Below the pieces are notes generated by a model. That model had not been told where the DNA came from. It saw only the letters and a list, made by a program, of their open reading frames with translations, and ran no database searches. A DNA stretch of 64,000 nucleotides from JABCPE02 sp963520375. Lineage in GTDB: Bacteria > Bacteroidota > Bacteroidia > Flavobacteriales > Weeksellaceae. The DNA lies in the NCBI GenBank assembly GCA_963520375.1, contig CAUQQF010000006.1:20544-84543 (forward strand), given 5' to 3'. Positions 42,396-49,203 of this stretch are shown piece by piece. Numbering within the stretch: position 1 is the first letter of the stretch; each line of letters starts with the position of its first letter. The position numbers and the translations under genes are program-made.

Positions 42396-43158
42396 TTTAA
42401 ATTTATCTCAAGGTTATAAAAGTAAATCTCAAATAGCTAGATTATTAACTGAAAATTGGGTTTTAAATAATTGTTATTGTCCAAATTGTGGAGCATTGCC
42501 ATTAAAAGAATTTGAAAATAATCGTCCAGTTGCTGATTTTTATTGTAATAGTTGTAAAGAAGAATTTGAATTGAAAAGCAAAAAAGGGAAGTTATCAAAA
42601 ACTATTACAGATGGTGCTTATTCTACAATGATAGAAAGAATAAACTCTGAAAATAATCCTAATTTTTTCTTTTTGACTTATACAAAAAGCTGGACTGTTG
42701 ATAATTTTCTGATTATACCTAAGCAATTTTTTATACCTGAGATTATCATAAAAAGACCTCCACTTGCAGAAACTGCCCGACGAGCAGGTTGGATAGGATG
42801 TAATATAGATATCTCAAAAATAGTTGATATAGGAAAGGTATTTTTAGTTAAGGATGAACAAATTATAGACAGAGATATTGTAAAAGAAGCTTTTAGAAAA
42901 ACCTTATTCTTGCGATTAAAAAATAAAGAATCAAAAGGTTGGCTTTTAGATGTTATGGCTTGTGTAGATACCATAAAAAAAGAGTATTTTACTCTTGATG
43001 AGGTCTATAAATTTGAACAAAAATTAAAGCAAAAATATCCAAATAATAATTTCATCAAAGATAAAATAAGACAACAGCTACAACTTTTAAGAGATAAAGG
43101 AATTATTGAATTTATTGGGCGTGGTAACTATAGAAAAGTAAAATATGGAAACATTTAA
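42379..43158 (+). CDS. dpnC: DpnI-type restriction endonuclease (cuts methylated GATC)
   Basis: A close relative of Streptococcus pneumoniae DpnI throughout. Counting from ATG 42379 puts the catalytic residues at Asp53 (RPVADFYC), Glu64 and Lys66 (EFELKSKKG), the numbering I recall for DpnI itself, which supports this start over the upstream ATGs. The Cys pairs CPNC and CNSC form the zinc site. The C-terminal winged helix, which also reads the methyl group, ends in IIEFIGRGNYRKV. The segment ARRAGWIGCNIDIS is conserved. It should cleave GmATC from Dam+ invaders while sparing unmethylated host DNA. It overlaps a DpnD-like gene by 14 bases. Confidence 0.95.
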   Translation: MDLAFNLNLSQGYKSKSQIARLLTENWVLNNCYCPNCGALPLKEFENNRPVADFYCNSCKEEFELKSKKGKLSKTITDGAYSTMIERINSENNPNFFFLTYTKSWTVDNFLIIPKQFFIPEIIIKRPPLAETARRAGWIGCNIDISKIVDIGKVFLVKDEQIIDRDIVKEAFRKTLFLRLKNKESKGWLLDVMACVDTIKKEYFTLDEVYKFEQKLKQKYPNNNFIKDKIRQQLQLLRDKGIIEFIGRGNYRKVKYGNI

Positions 43159-43333
43159 GATTGAAATTCAAGAAATATTATCAAAAACTATTGAAATCCA
43201 AGCTAAAAATATGGAAGAAGCTATTGAAAAAGTAAATCAAATGTACAGAAAGGAGGAAATAGTTTTAGATTATAGCAACTTTGTAGATAAAAAAATAATA
43301 CCAAGTACTTTAAAAAAAAAGAAGTTTTGCTGA
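43145..43333 (+). CDS. dpnD: DpnD-like protein, 3' end frameshifted
   Basis: A 62-residue acidic and basic protein that resembles DpnD/PcfM: METFKIEIQEILSKTIEIQA, KNMEEAIEKVNQMYRKEE, IVLDYSNFVDKK. In pneumococcus DpnD is the second gene of the DpnI cassette and its role is unknown. The start lies inside the end of dpnC. The frame stops at 43333 after a nine-A run (43312-43320). Removing one A would open the frame to 43409. Whether the shorter product is functional cannot be told. Confidence 0.82.
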   Translation: METFKIEIQEILSKTIEIQAKNMEEAIEKVNQMYRKEEIVLDYSNFVDKKIIPSTLKKKKFC

Positions 43334-43409
43334 AAAAAGAAAATTAGAAATACAAAACCCTGATATATTTAAAAAATATAAAGATAAATTAACAAAATTA
43401 AATACATAA
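43323..43409 (+). other. out-of-frame 3' tail of dpnD
   Basis: In the +1 frame these bases encode SFAEKRKLEIQNPDIFKKY and a lysine-rich end, stopping at TAA 43407-43409, three bases before speB. The composition looks coding. It is probably the ancestral C-terminus of DpnD, cut off by one extra A at 43312-43320. Confidence 0.6.
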
Positions 43410-43412
43410 AAA

Positions 43413-44267
43413 ATGAAAACATACGCAGGAATACCAGAAGAAAATGCAACATTAGAAAATTCAAAAGTAATGCTTGTAACAGTTCCCTATGATGGAACTT
43501 CTACTTGGGGAAAGGGAGCGGATAAAGGCCCTGAACTTTTCTTAGATGCATCAGAAAATATGGAACTCTATGATATAGAGACTGCTACAGAGCCGTATTT
43601 GGAGGGAGTTTATTTGGCTGGGGAAGTTACAGAGGACTCTTCGCCAGAAGCCATGACAGAGGCGGTTTATCAAAAAACAAAAGAAATGCTCCAGTATGAA
43701 GACAAGCTTTTTACGCTTTTTGGTGGGGAACATTCTGTGTCCATCGGTTCTATCCGTGCAGTGGGAGAGAAGTACGAAAACCTTACGGTGCTTCAGCTGG
43801 ATGCCCATACAGACCTAAGACCAGAGTTTCATGGTTCTACTTCTAATCACGCTTGCGCTGTTTTTGAAGCCAATCAAAAGCATAATTTGGTTCAGGTAGG
43901 AATCCGTTCGTGTGATGTGGAAGAAATGCAGTATGTCCCAAAAGGACAGTGTTTCTGGGCGCATGAGATTGCTGAAAATCCAAACTGGATAGAAGATGTC
44001 CTTAGTAAAGTTTCTGGTAATGTGTATATTACGATAGATTTGGATGCTTTTGATCCATCTATTGCGCCATCTACGGGAACGCCAGAACCAGGAGGATTGG
44101 CTTGGTATCCTACTTTGAAATTATTAAAGAAAGTTTTTGAGAAATGCAATGTAGTGGCGTTTGATATCGTGGAACTTATGGATTCTGCTAATCCAAAACC
44201 TACAGCATTTTTGGCAGCGAAATTATACTACAAGATGCTTGCTTACTACCATTTGTCTAAGAAATAA
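43413..44267 (+). CDS. speB: agmatinase
   Basis: This manganese enzyme hydrolyses agmatine to putrescine and urea. The ureohydrolase metal ligands are all present: His107 in GGEHS, Asp130-His132-Asp134 in DAHTD, and Asp209 and Asp211 in IDLDAFDPS. It has 284 residues and begins three bases after the reconstructed dpnD stop, so it may be read from cassette transcripts. Together with speA at 3660 it completes the arginine-decarboxylase route. G+C returns to the level of the chromosome here, which marks the right border of the cassette. Confidence 0.93.
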   Translation: MKTYAGIPEENATLENSKVMLVTVPYDGTSTWGKGADKGPELFLDASENMELYDIETATEPYLEGVYLAGEVTEDSSPEAMTEAVYQKTKEMLQYEDKLFTLFGGEHSVSIGSIRAVGEKYENLTVLQLDAHTDLRPEFHGSTSNHACAVFEANQKHNLVQVGIRSCDVEEMQYVPKGQCFWAHEIAENPNWIEDVLSKVSGNVYITIDLDAFDPSIAPSTGTPEPGGLAWYPTLKLLKKVFEKCNVVAFDIVELMDSANPKPTAFLAAKLYYKMLAYYHLSKK

Positions 44268-44346
44268 ACGAGACCAGAACCTCTTCGAAAAGATGGAAAA
44301 CCTCTTGGTTTATTAGTTTTAATCGATAATTTTAAATAATAACATA

Positions 44347-45057
44347 ATGAAAAGAGTAATCGCTTTAGTATTCTTGGCTTTACTGTTGATAAATTGCAGT
44401 AAAGGTCAAGTAGTTGTGGGGAGCAGCAATATCATTTCCCAAGAAAAACAACTTTCTGCGTATGACAGAATAGAGGTTTTGGGTAGCTATGATGTTATTT
44501 TTACGGATGGAGAGGTTGGAAAGATTAAAATAAAAGCTCCTGACAACATCCTTCCGCTCATACAGACAGAGGTGTCTGATGGACTGCTGAAAATAGGCGC
44601 AGAAAAGAACAGATACAAAGTAAAAGAGCCTATCATCATTTATGTTCCTGTGGATTCTCATTTGAAACAAGTGGACATAAAAGGTTCCGCGGATATTTAC
44701 TCCGAAAAAAATCTGGAAACAAAGGCTTTAAATGTTGGCATATACGGCAGCGGTGATGCGCGTTTGGCGGTGGATGTTTCCTCTCTCGCTTTGGAGGTAG
44801 TTGGTGCGGGCGATATCCGAGTAAGCGGCAGGGCTAAGGACTTATCCATCGATATCAGTGGCAGCGGTGATGTAGATACTTCAAAACTAACCGCCGAAAA
44901 AGCCGCCATCAGTATAAGTGGTGCGGGCGATGTTTCCACCTATGTGACCGAAGATGTGGATGTTTCCATAGCAGGTGCAGGCGATGTTACCGTTAAAGGA
45001 AATCCGAAGAAAGTAAAGCAGAAAATCAACGGCTCTGGCGGAGTGAATGTAAAATAA
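44347..45057 (+). CDS. head-GIN domain lipoprotein (DUF2807)
   Basis: A lipoprotein signal (MKRVIALVFLALLLINCSKG) precedes about 215 residues of a right-handed parallel beta-helix. Its turns repeat the motif G[SA]GD: GSADIY, GSGDAR, GAGDIR, GSGDVD, GAGDVS, GAGDVT and GSGGVN, spaced by roughly 16-20 residues. This is the putative auto-transporter adhesin, head-GIN family, common in Bacteroidota. Adhesion is inferred from the name and not tested. The repeat DNA is unusual in composition because of the glycine codons. Confidence 0.88.
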   Translation: MKRVIALVFLALLLINCSKGQVVVGSSNIISQEKQLSAYDRIEVLGSYDVIFTDGEVGKIKIKAPDNILPLIQTEVSDGLLKIGAEKNRYKVKEPIIIYVPVDSHLKQVDIKGSADIYSEKNLETKALNVGIYGSGDARLAVDVSSLALEVVGAGDIRVSGRAKDLSIDISGSGDVDTSKLTAEKAAISISGAGDVSTYVTEDVDVSIAGAGDVTVKGNPKKVKQKINGSGGVNVK

Positions 45058-45077
45058 GCAAGTAGCAAGAATTTATT

Positions 45078-45085
45078 TACATTTA
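45078..45085 (+). promoter_or_regulatory. weak -7 box (TACATTTA), DUF2004 copy 1
   Basis: One mismatch from consensus, 10 bases upstream of the start. The matching boxes before copies 2 and 3 are perfect. Confidence 0.35.
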
Positions 45086-45095
45086 TTAGTTTAGT

Positions 45096-45554
45096 ATGAA
45101 ATACTTAGAGCATCCATATTTTGGGAAATTAAATACGGAAGGGCTGGATGATTATGATATATTGTGGGAAGAAAATATTCCATACAAAAATGGAACTGTA
45201 AGTGTAGGTTTTTGGTTCTGTGGAAAGGATGATTTGTCCATAGAAAGGCTGGATTTATTTGAAAAGTTTCTAAAAGAATTTGATGCAATAGAAGAAAAAG
45301 CCCGTAAAGCCCTGAAAGTTTATATAGAGGAAAATTTTAAGTATTTTAGTTTTTATGTAGAAAAATTGGAGAATATTCCTAATTTCGTTGCAGAGATGCA
45401 GATAAAATCCGTTGGGCTGTGGTATTCCATTGATGAGGCTTCCACAGGTGAAGTGATAATAGACTATACGATATACCCAGAGGAAAGCTATCAAGTCCTT
45501 GCTGTGAAGTGCAGTTTAGAAGGGAAAATCCTTGCTGTTGATTGGGAAGGGTAA
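45096..45554 (+). CDS. DUF2004 family protein, copy 1 of 3
   Basis: A 152-residue soluble acidic protein with no signal or helix. The N-terminus (HPYFGKLNTEGLDDYDILWEENIPYKN) and the block DLFEKFLKEF-AIEEKARKAL are those of the DUF2004 family, followed by strands ending in VDWEG. No enzyme is recognisable. Comparable small acidic proteins are often immunity or stress-response factors, but the three here have no adjacent toxin. It is the most diverged of the array. Confidence 0.78.
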   Translation: MKYLEHPYFGKLNTEGLDDYDILWEENIPYKNGTVSVGFWFCGKDDLSIERLDLFEKFLKEFDAIEEKARKALKVYIEENFKYFSFYVEKLENIPNFVAEMQIKSVGLWYSIDEASTGEVIIDYTIYPEESYQVLAVKCSLEGKILAVDWEG

Positions 45555-45595
45555 AGGATAGAAGAGGGATATGAGCAGGGAACAGGAATTTATTT

Positions 45596-45603
45596 ATATT
45601 TGT
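45596..45603 (+). promoter_or_regulatory. -7 box (TATATTTG), DUF2004 copy 2
   Basis: It lies in an AATTTATTTATATTTG block repeated before copy 3. Confidence 0.55.
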
Positions 45604-45639
45604 TAAATAGAAGAAATAATTTTACATAAATAATTTAAT

Positions 45640-46110
45640 ATGAAACACTTAAAACACGCATATTTTGGAGAATTAAATACAGAAGAGCTAAATGATTATG
45701 ATATATTATGGAAAGAAAATATTCCTTACAAAAATGAGTCTGTAAGGGTAAAATTTTGGTTCTGTGGAAAGGATGATTTGTCCGTAGAAAGGCTGGATTC
45801 ATTTGAAAAATTTCTAAAAAACTTTGATGCAGTGGATGAAAAAGCCCGTAAAGCCCTAAAAACTTATTTGGAGGAGGAGCCTGAATACATGAATTTTCAT
45901 GTAGAGGAACTGGAGAACATTCCTGAAAATGTAGATGATTTCGTTACAGAAATGCAGATAAAATCCATTGGACTTTGGTATTCTATTTATGAGGGTTCAA
46001 TAGGTGAAGTGATAATAGACTATATGATACGCCCAGAGGAAAGCGATGAAATCCTTGCTGTGAAGTATGACTTAAATGGGGAAATCCTTGCCATTGACTG
46101 GGAAAGTTAA
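45640..46110 (+). CDS. DUF2004 family protein, copy 2 of 3
   Basis: This 156-residue paralogue is nearly the same as copy 3 in its first 70 residues (HAYFGELNTEELNDYDILWKENIPYKN). It has the insertion ENVDDFVTEMQ that copy 1 lacks. The end reads AIDWES. Its own -7 box and leader suggest duplication of the whole unit including the promoter, with a period of about 0.55 kb. Confidence 0.78.
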   Translation: MKHLKHAYFGELNTEELNDYDILWKENIPYKNESVRVKFWFCGKDDLSVERLDSFEKFLKNFDAVDEKARKALKTYLEEEPEYMNFHVEELENIPENVDDFVTEMQIKSIGLWYSIYEGSIGEVIIDYMIRPEESDEILAVKYDLNGEILAIDWES

Positions 46111-46154
46111 TTTATAGAGTAGAAGTTTTACAAAGTAAATAATAGAAATTTATT

Positions 46155-46162
46155 TATATTTG
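46155..46162 (+). promoter_or_regulatory. -7 box (TATATTTG), DUF2004 copy 3
   Basis: Same block as before copy 2, 37 bases upstream of the start. Confidence 0.55.
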
Positions 46163-46198
46163 CTAAGCAAAAAGAAAATAATTTTAAACAAATAATTT

Positions 46199-46672
46199 AT
46201 GAAACACTTAAAACATGCGTATTTTGGAGAATTAAATACGGAAGAACTAGATGATTATGATGTGTTGTGGGAAGAAGAAATTCCTTATAAGAATACATCT
46301 GTTAAGGTAGAATTTTGGTTCTGTGGAGAGGATGATTTGTCTTCAGAAAGACTGAATTCATTTGAAAAATTTCTAAAAAACTTCGATGCAATGGATGAAA
46401 AAGCCCGTAAAGCCCTGAAAGCCTATTTAGAGGAGGAACCAGAATACCTGAATTTTCATGCAGAAGAATTGGAAAATATTCCTGAAAATGTAGATGATTT
46501 CGTTACAGAAATGAAGGTAGAATCCATTGGACTTTGGTATTCCATTGATGAGGAAGAAGAAGGCGTAGATGTGGTAGTTGATTATATGATACGCCCAGAG
46601 GAAAGCGATGAAATCCTTGCTGTGAAGTTTAGTTTAGATGGGGAAATTGTTGCTATTGACTGGGAAAGTTAG
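46199..46672 (+). CDS. DUF2004 family protein, copy 3 of 3
   Basis: A 157-residue paralogue, closest to copy 2. It differs mainly in a more acidic stretch near residue 123 (DEEEEGVDVVVDYM), in place of YEGSIGEVIIDYM. Sites that vary between the copies are clustered there and in residues 30-45, which could reflect binding to different partners. A terminator closes the array. Confidence 0.78.
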   Translation: MKHLKHAYFGELNTEELDDYDVLWEEEIPYKNTSVKVEFWFCGEDDLSSERLNSFEKFLKNFDAMDEKARKALKAYLEEEPEYLNFHAEELENIPENVDDFVTEMKVESIGLWYSIDEEEEGVDVVVDYMIRPEESDEILAVKFSLDGEIVAIDWES

Positions 46673-46693
46673 TTTATAAATAAAAAACTAAAA

Positions 46694-46722
46694 GGAGGCG
46701 GTAGCATACACCGCCTTTTTTA
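46694..46722 (+). terminator. terminator of the DUF2004 array
   Basis: A seven-pair AGGCGGT/ACCGCCT stem is followed by a run of T. Confidence 0.82.
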
Positions 46723-46773
46723 CATGAAAAAGCAGATGCCCAGAGCATCTAACACCTTATAAAAACCACCGCC

Positions 46774-47463
46774 ATGACTGCCGGAAACACTTTACACAAG
46801 GAACTTTTCGCCTTACAGGACAAGGAATACAGGGATTTCACAGCGAAACTCACCCCCAGCATAGACAAAGAGAAAATCATCGGCGTCCGCGTTCCTGTTT
46901 TGCGGAAATTTGCCAAAGAATTTTATAAAGATAAACTCGCGGTGGAGGAATTTTTCAGCGCCCTGCCGCACCATTATTATGAAGAAAATCTTCTGCATGG
47001 CTTTCTTATTGAGCAAATAAAAGATTTCCAAAGTGCTGTGGAATACACGGAGGCTTTTCTCCCATTCGTGGATAACTGGGCGGTCTGCGACACATTTTCT
47101 CCCAAAATCTTCCAAAAATATCCCAAAGAAGTCTATGGATACATCCTAAAATGGATAAAAAGCGACAAAACCTACACGATAAGATATGCCGTAGGGCTGC
47201 TCCTTTCCAATTATCTGGATGAGCATTTCCAAAAAGAGATGCTCCAGCTGGTTTCCGAAGTGAAATCCGAGGAATACTATGTAAATATGATGCTCGCTTG
47301 GTATTTCGCAACGGCTCTTGCGAAGCAGTATGAAGCGGCTATGCCACTGATAGAAGCGCAGACCTTGCCGCCTTTTGTGCAGAACAAAACCATTCAAAAA
47401 GCAAGAGAAAGCAAGAGAATTTCCACCGAAACCAAAGAATATCTGTTGAAATTTAAACTATAA
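46774..47463 (+). CDS. DNA alkylation repair protein (AlkD-like glycosylase)
   Basis: A 229-residue all-helical HEAT-like protein. The positions used by AlkD for base excision are present: Trp102 and Asp106 in VDNWAVCDTF and Arg137 in TIRYAVG. It should remove 3-methyladenine and 7-methylguanine without flipping the base. Its G+C is higher than its neighbours' and its codon choice differs from the DUF2004 genes upstream, so the two groups have different histories. It precedes a small secreted-protein gene by 19 bases. Confidence 0.9.
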   Translation: MTAGNTLHKELFALQDKEYRDFTAKLTPSIDKEKIIGVRVPVLRKFAKEFYKDKLAVEEFFSALPHHYYEENLLHGFLIEQIKDFQSAVEYTEAFLPFVDNWAVCDTFSPKIFQKYPKEVYGYILKWIKSDKTYTIRYAVGLLLSNYLDEHFQKEMLQLVSEVKSEEYYVNMMLAWYFATALAKQYEAAMPLIEAQTLPPFVQNKTIQKARESKRISTETKEYLLKFKL

Positions 47464-47482
47464 AAACATCAAAACCCATATT

Positions 47483-48001
47483 ATGATGAAGAAAATACTT
47501 TTATTTATTGGTTTTATGATTTGTTTTCCTTTGTGTGGGCAAATCACCATCACGGGCAGGGTTACGGATGAGAATGGCATGCCTTTTCCTAATGTGAAGG
47601 TGTCTTCTGACAGCCAGTCTCAAACTTTGACAGATAAAAACGGTTTTTATAAACTGGTAGTAGGGCAGTGGGATGTTGTCTTCTTTGAGGAAGGTCATCA
47701 CTGCTATCCAGTTGTAGAAAAAACACCTAAACAAGAAGTTAATGTAAAGCTGTCTCACCGAGAAAAAGACATTGTAGTTTGTTTTACTCCTCCAAAATGC
47801 AGAATATTATTTATACTTGATGGAAAACCCGTAAAAGCCGAAGATGTACAAAATTTCAAACAAGCACTTAGAAAAGGCGAGTTCAAATACACTTTAGTAA
47901 AAAAGGAGGCTTTATCTGTATTTTGTGAGAGCAATGCAGCCATAGCAGCAGCTCAGACAAAGAAATACATCAAGAAAAAGCAAGTTAAAAGGAAAAAATA
48001 A
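47483..48001 (+). CDS. secreted protein with a carboxypeptidase-regulatory-like domain
   Basis: A signal peptide (MMKKILLFIGFMICFPLCGQ) is followed by one CarboxypepD_reg-type beta sandwich (ITITGRVTDENGMPFPNVKV, residues about 21-95), the domain that opens many SusC-like receptors. There is no plug or barrel after it. The remainder contains CFTPPKCRILFILDGKPV and a lysine-rich tail (KKYIKKKQVKRKK). Function unknown. It ends three bases before the stop of the convergent DUF4230 gene. Confidence 0.78.
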   Translation: MMKKILLFIGFMICFPLCGQITITGRVTDENGMPFPNVKVSSDSQSQTLTDKNGFYKLVVGQWDVVFFEEGHHCYPVVEKTPKQEVNVKLSHREKDIVVCFTPPKCRILFILDGKPVKAEDVQNFKQALRKGEFKYTLVKKEALSVFCESNAAIAAAQTKKYIKKKQVKRKK

Positions 48002-48004
48002 AAA

Positions 48005-48613
48005 CTATAAAATTTCGGGTAAAGTTTTGGTTTCGTCCTCTATGGTGTAATTTAGGGATTTAGCCAATACAAAGATATCCTGCAGGTTGGAAATCAGCTG
48101 TTGTCTTCCTTCCTCTTTTAGCTTATTCTGATTGATGCTGTTAGTCATATTTTTCTTTGCAGATTCCATGATGTTGTTTAGGTCAGCTTTAGAAAACCTA
48201 TTCACAGCATAATCATCCATAAAATGGATTTTCACATCGGGATAAATTTTGATTTCGGCCTCAGGGATTTCCTTTATGATTAGTTTTTTATTCGTAGAAT
48301 CTACTTCCATTTTTAGTTTCTTTAAATCATAGGTCACCTGCGCTTTTGCCGTAGTGTAGAGCACTATTTCTTTGGAAAGAAATTCCATACCGCCAAGTTC
48401 AAAGGCAGAACTTTTATGAGTTTGAAAACTAGAAAAGTTCTGCTCTAAGACTATCATTTTGTTCATTTTTTCTATCTGATTGCTAAGGATATAGTAGTCC
48501 TTATTGATAACTTCTGCCTCTTTTTCTGTGTTTTTTTGGAAGAAAAAGACCAATAAATAGGCGAATAAAGTCCCAAATAGAAAAACGAAAATATTTTTAT
48601 AAGAATTTTTCAA
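48005..48613 (-). CDS. DUF4230 family membrane protein
   Basis: One N-terminal membrane helix (about residues 9-27) anchors a periplasmic domain of about 170 residues. The family core is SSAFELGGMEFLSKEIVLYTTAKAQVTYDLKKL, split here as MEFLSKEIVLYTTAKAQV and YDLKKL, with the C-terminal KNMTNSINQNKLKEEGRQQL. DUF4230 proteins are widespread in Bacteroidota and Firmicutes without a known role. It starts three bases after the thioredoxin-like gene, so they are cotranscribed and coupled. Confidence 0.85.
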   Translation of the reverse strand: MKNSYKNIFVFLFGTLFAYLLVFFFQKNTEKEAEVINKDYYILSNQIEKMNKMIVLEQNFSSFQTHKSSAFELGGMEFLSKEIVLYTTAKAQVTYDLKKLKMEVDSTNKKLIIKEIPEAEIKIYPDVKIHFMDDYAVNRFSKADLNNIMESAKKNMTNSINQNKLKEEGRQQLISNLQDIFVLAKSLNYTIEDETKTLPEIL

Positions 48614-48616
48614 TGC

Positions 48617-49153
48617 TTATTTACTTTTGTTTAAGATTTCTAATAAATCATTTTCCAAAGAACCGCTGTTCGGAGATTCTATGATTCTTCCCACTTCCTT
48701 ACCGTATTTGTCTTGGACGATTATAGTAGGCACTCTCTTAATGTTATATGGAACATCCTCTCCATCAGGAGTTTCTTTTTTTCTGTTTACGGCTACTAGG
48801 GTCAGCCTTTGTTCAGGGTATTTCACCGCATCCAAAATTTTCAGTAATCTAGGAACTTCTCTATGTGAGTCTCCGCACCAAGTCCCAAAAAACACGATGA
48901 TATTATGACTTGTCAAGTTCTTCTTTTGAAGTTCTTTGATGGTCTGCGGGTCGTATTCATAGTTCTTGTATTCCTCCTCATACCACGCATTGAAAGGCTC
49001 TTGTTTCAGCTGGTCTCTGGTCTGTCTTCCAAGGAGCATTTTACCATGTTTTTCAGAAACTGTGCTTCTATTGTATACTTTTTTCTCATTGAAACAAGCC
49101 GTGGCAGACACTACTGCAAGGGCGAACAATGCATATTTAGCTAACTTTTTCAT
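48617..49153 (-). CDS. thioredoxin-like lipoprotein with one active-site cysteine
   Basis: I start at 49153 (MKKLAKYALFALAVVSATACF), which gives a lipobox (Cys20) and places TACCTTTG 15 bases upstream. The frame extends to 49201 without reason. The thioredoxin fold follows: IIVFFGTWCGDSHREVPRLL, then a cis-proline region RVPTIIVQ. The usual CxxC is reduced to Cys-Gly-Asp-Ser, so it cannot cycle a disulfide in the normal way. Single-cysteine forms can act as isomerase-like or glutathionylation partners, but this is inferred. Periplasmic, membrane-anchored. Confidence 0.85.
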   Translation of the reverse strand: MKKLAKYALFALAVVSATACFNEKKVYNRSTVSEKHGKMLLGRQTRDQLKQEPFNAWYEEEYKNYEYDPQTIKELQKKNLTSHNIIVFFGTWCGDSHREVPRLLKILDAVKYPEQRLTLVAVNRKKETPDGEDVPYNIKRVPTIIVQDKYGKEVGRIIESPNSGSLENDLLEILNKSK

Positions 49154-49167
49154 TTCACAAATTTTTA

Positions 49168-49175
49168 CAAAGGTA
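49168..49175 (-). promoter_or_regulatory. -7 box (TACCTTTG) of the thioredoxin-like gene
   Basis: It reads TACCTTTG on the minus strand, 15 bases upstream of the chosen start. Confidence 0.55.
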
Positions 49176-49203
49176 AACAAAAAGATAAAATTTGAAACCA
49201 ATT

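Noticed and set aside
43145..43333. dpnD as a random short frame
   Set aside because: Its overlap with dpnC, the resemblance to DpnD/PcfM proteins and the matching cassette order outweigh its small size.
44347..45057. Repetitive DNA as a mobile or satellite repeat
   Set aside because: The repeats are in frame and encode the turns of a beta-helix. They do not extend beyond the gene.
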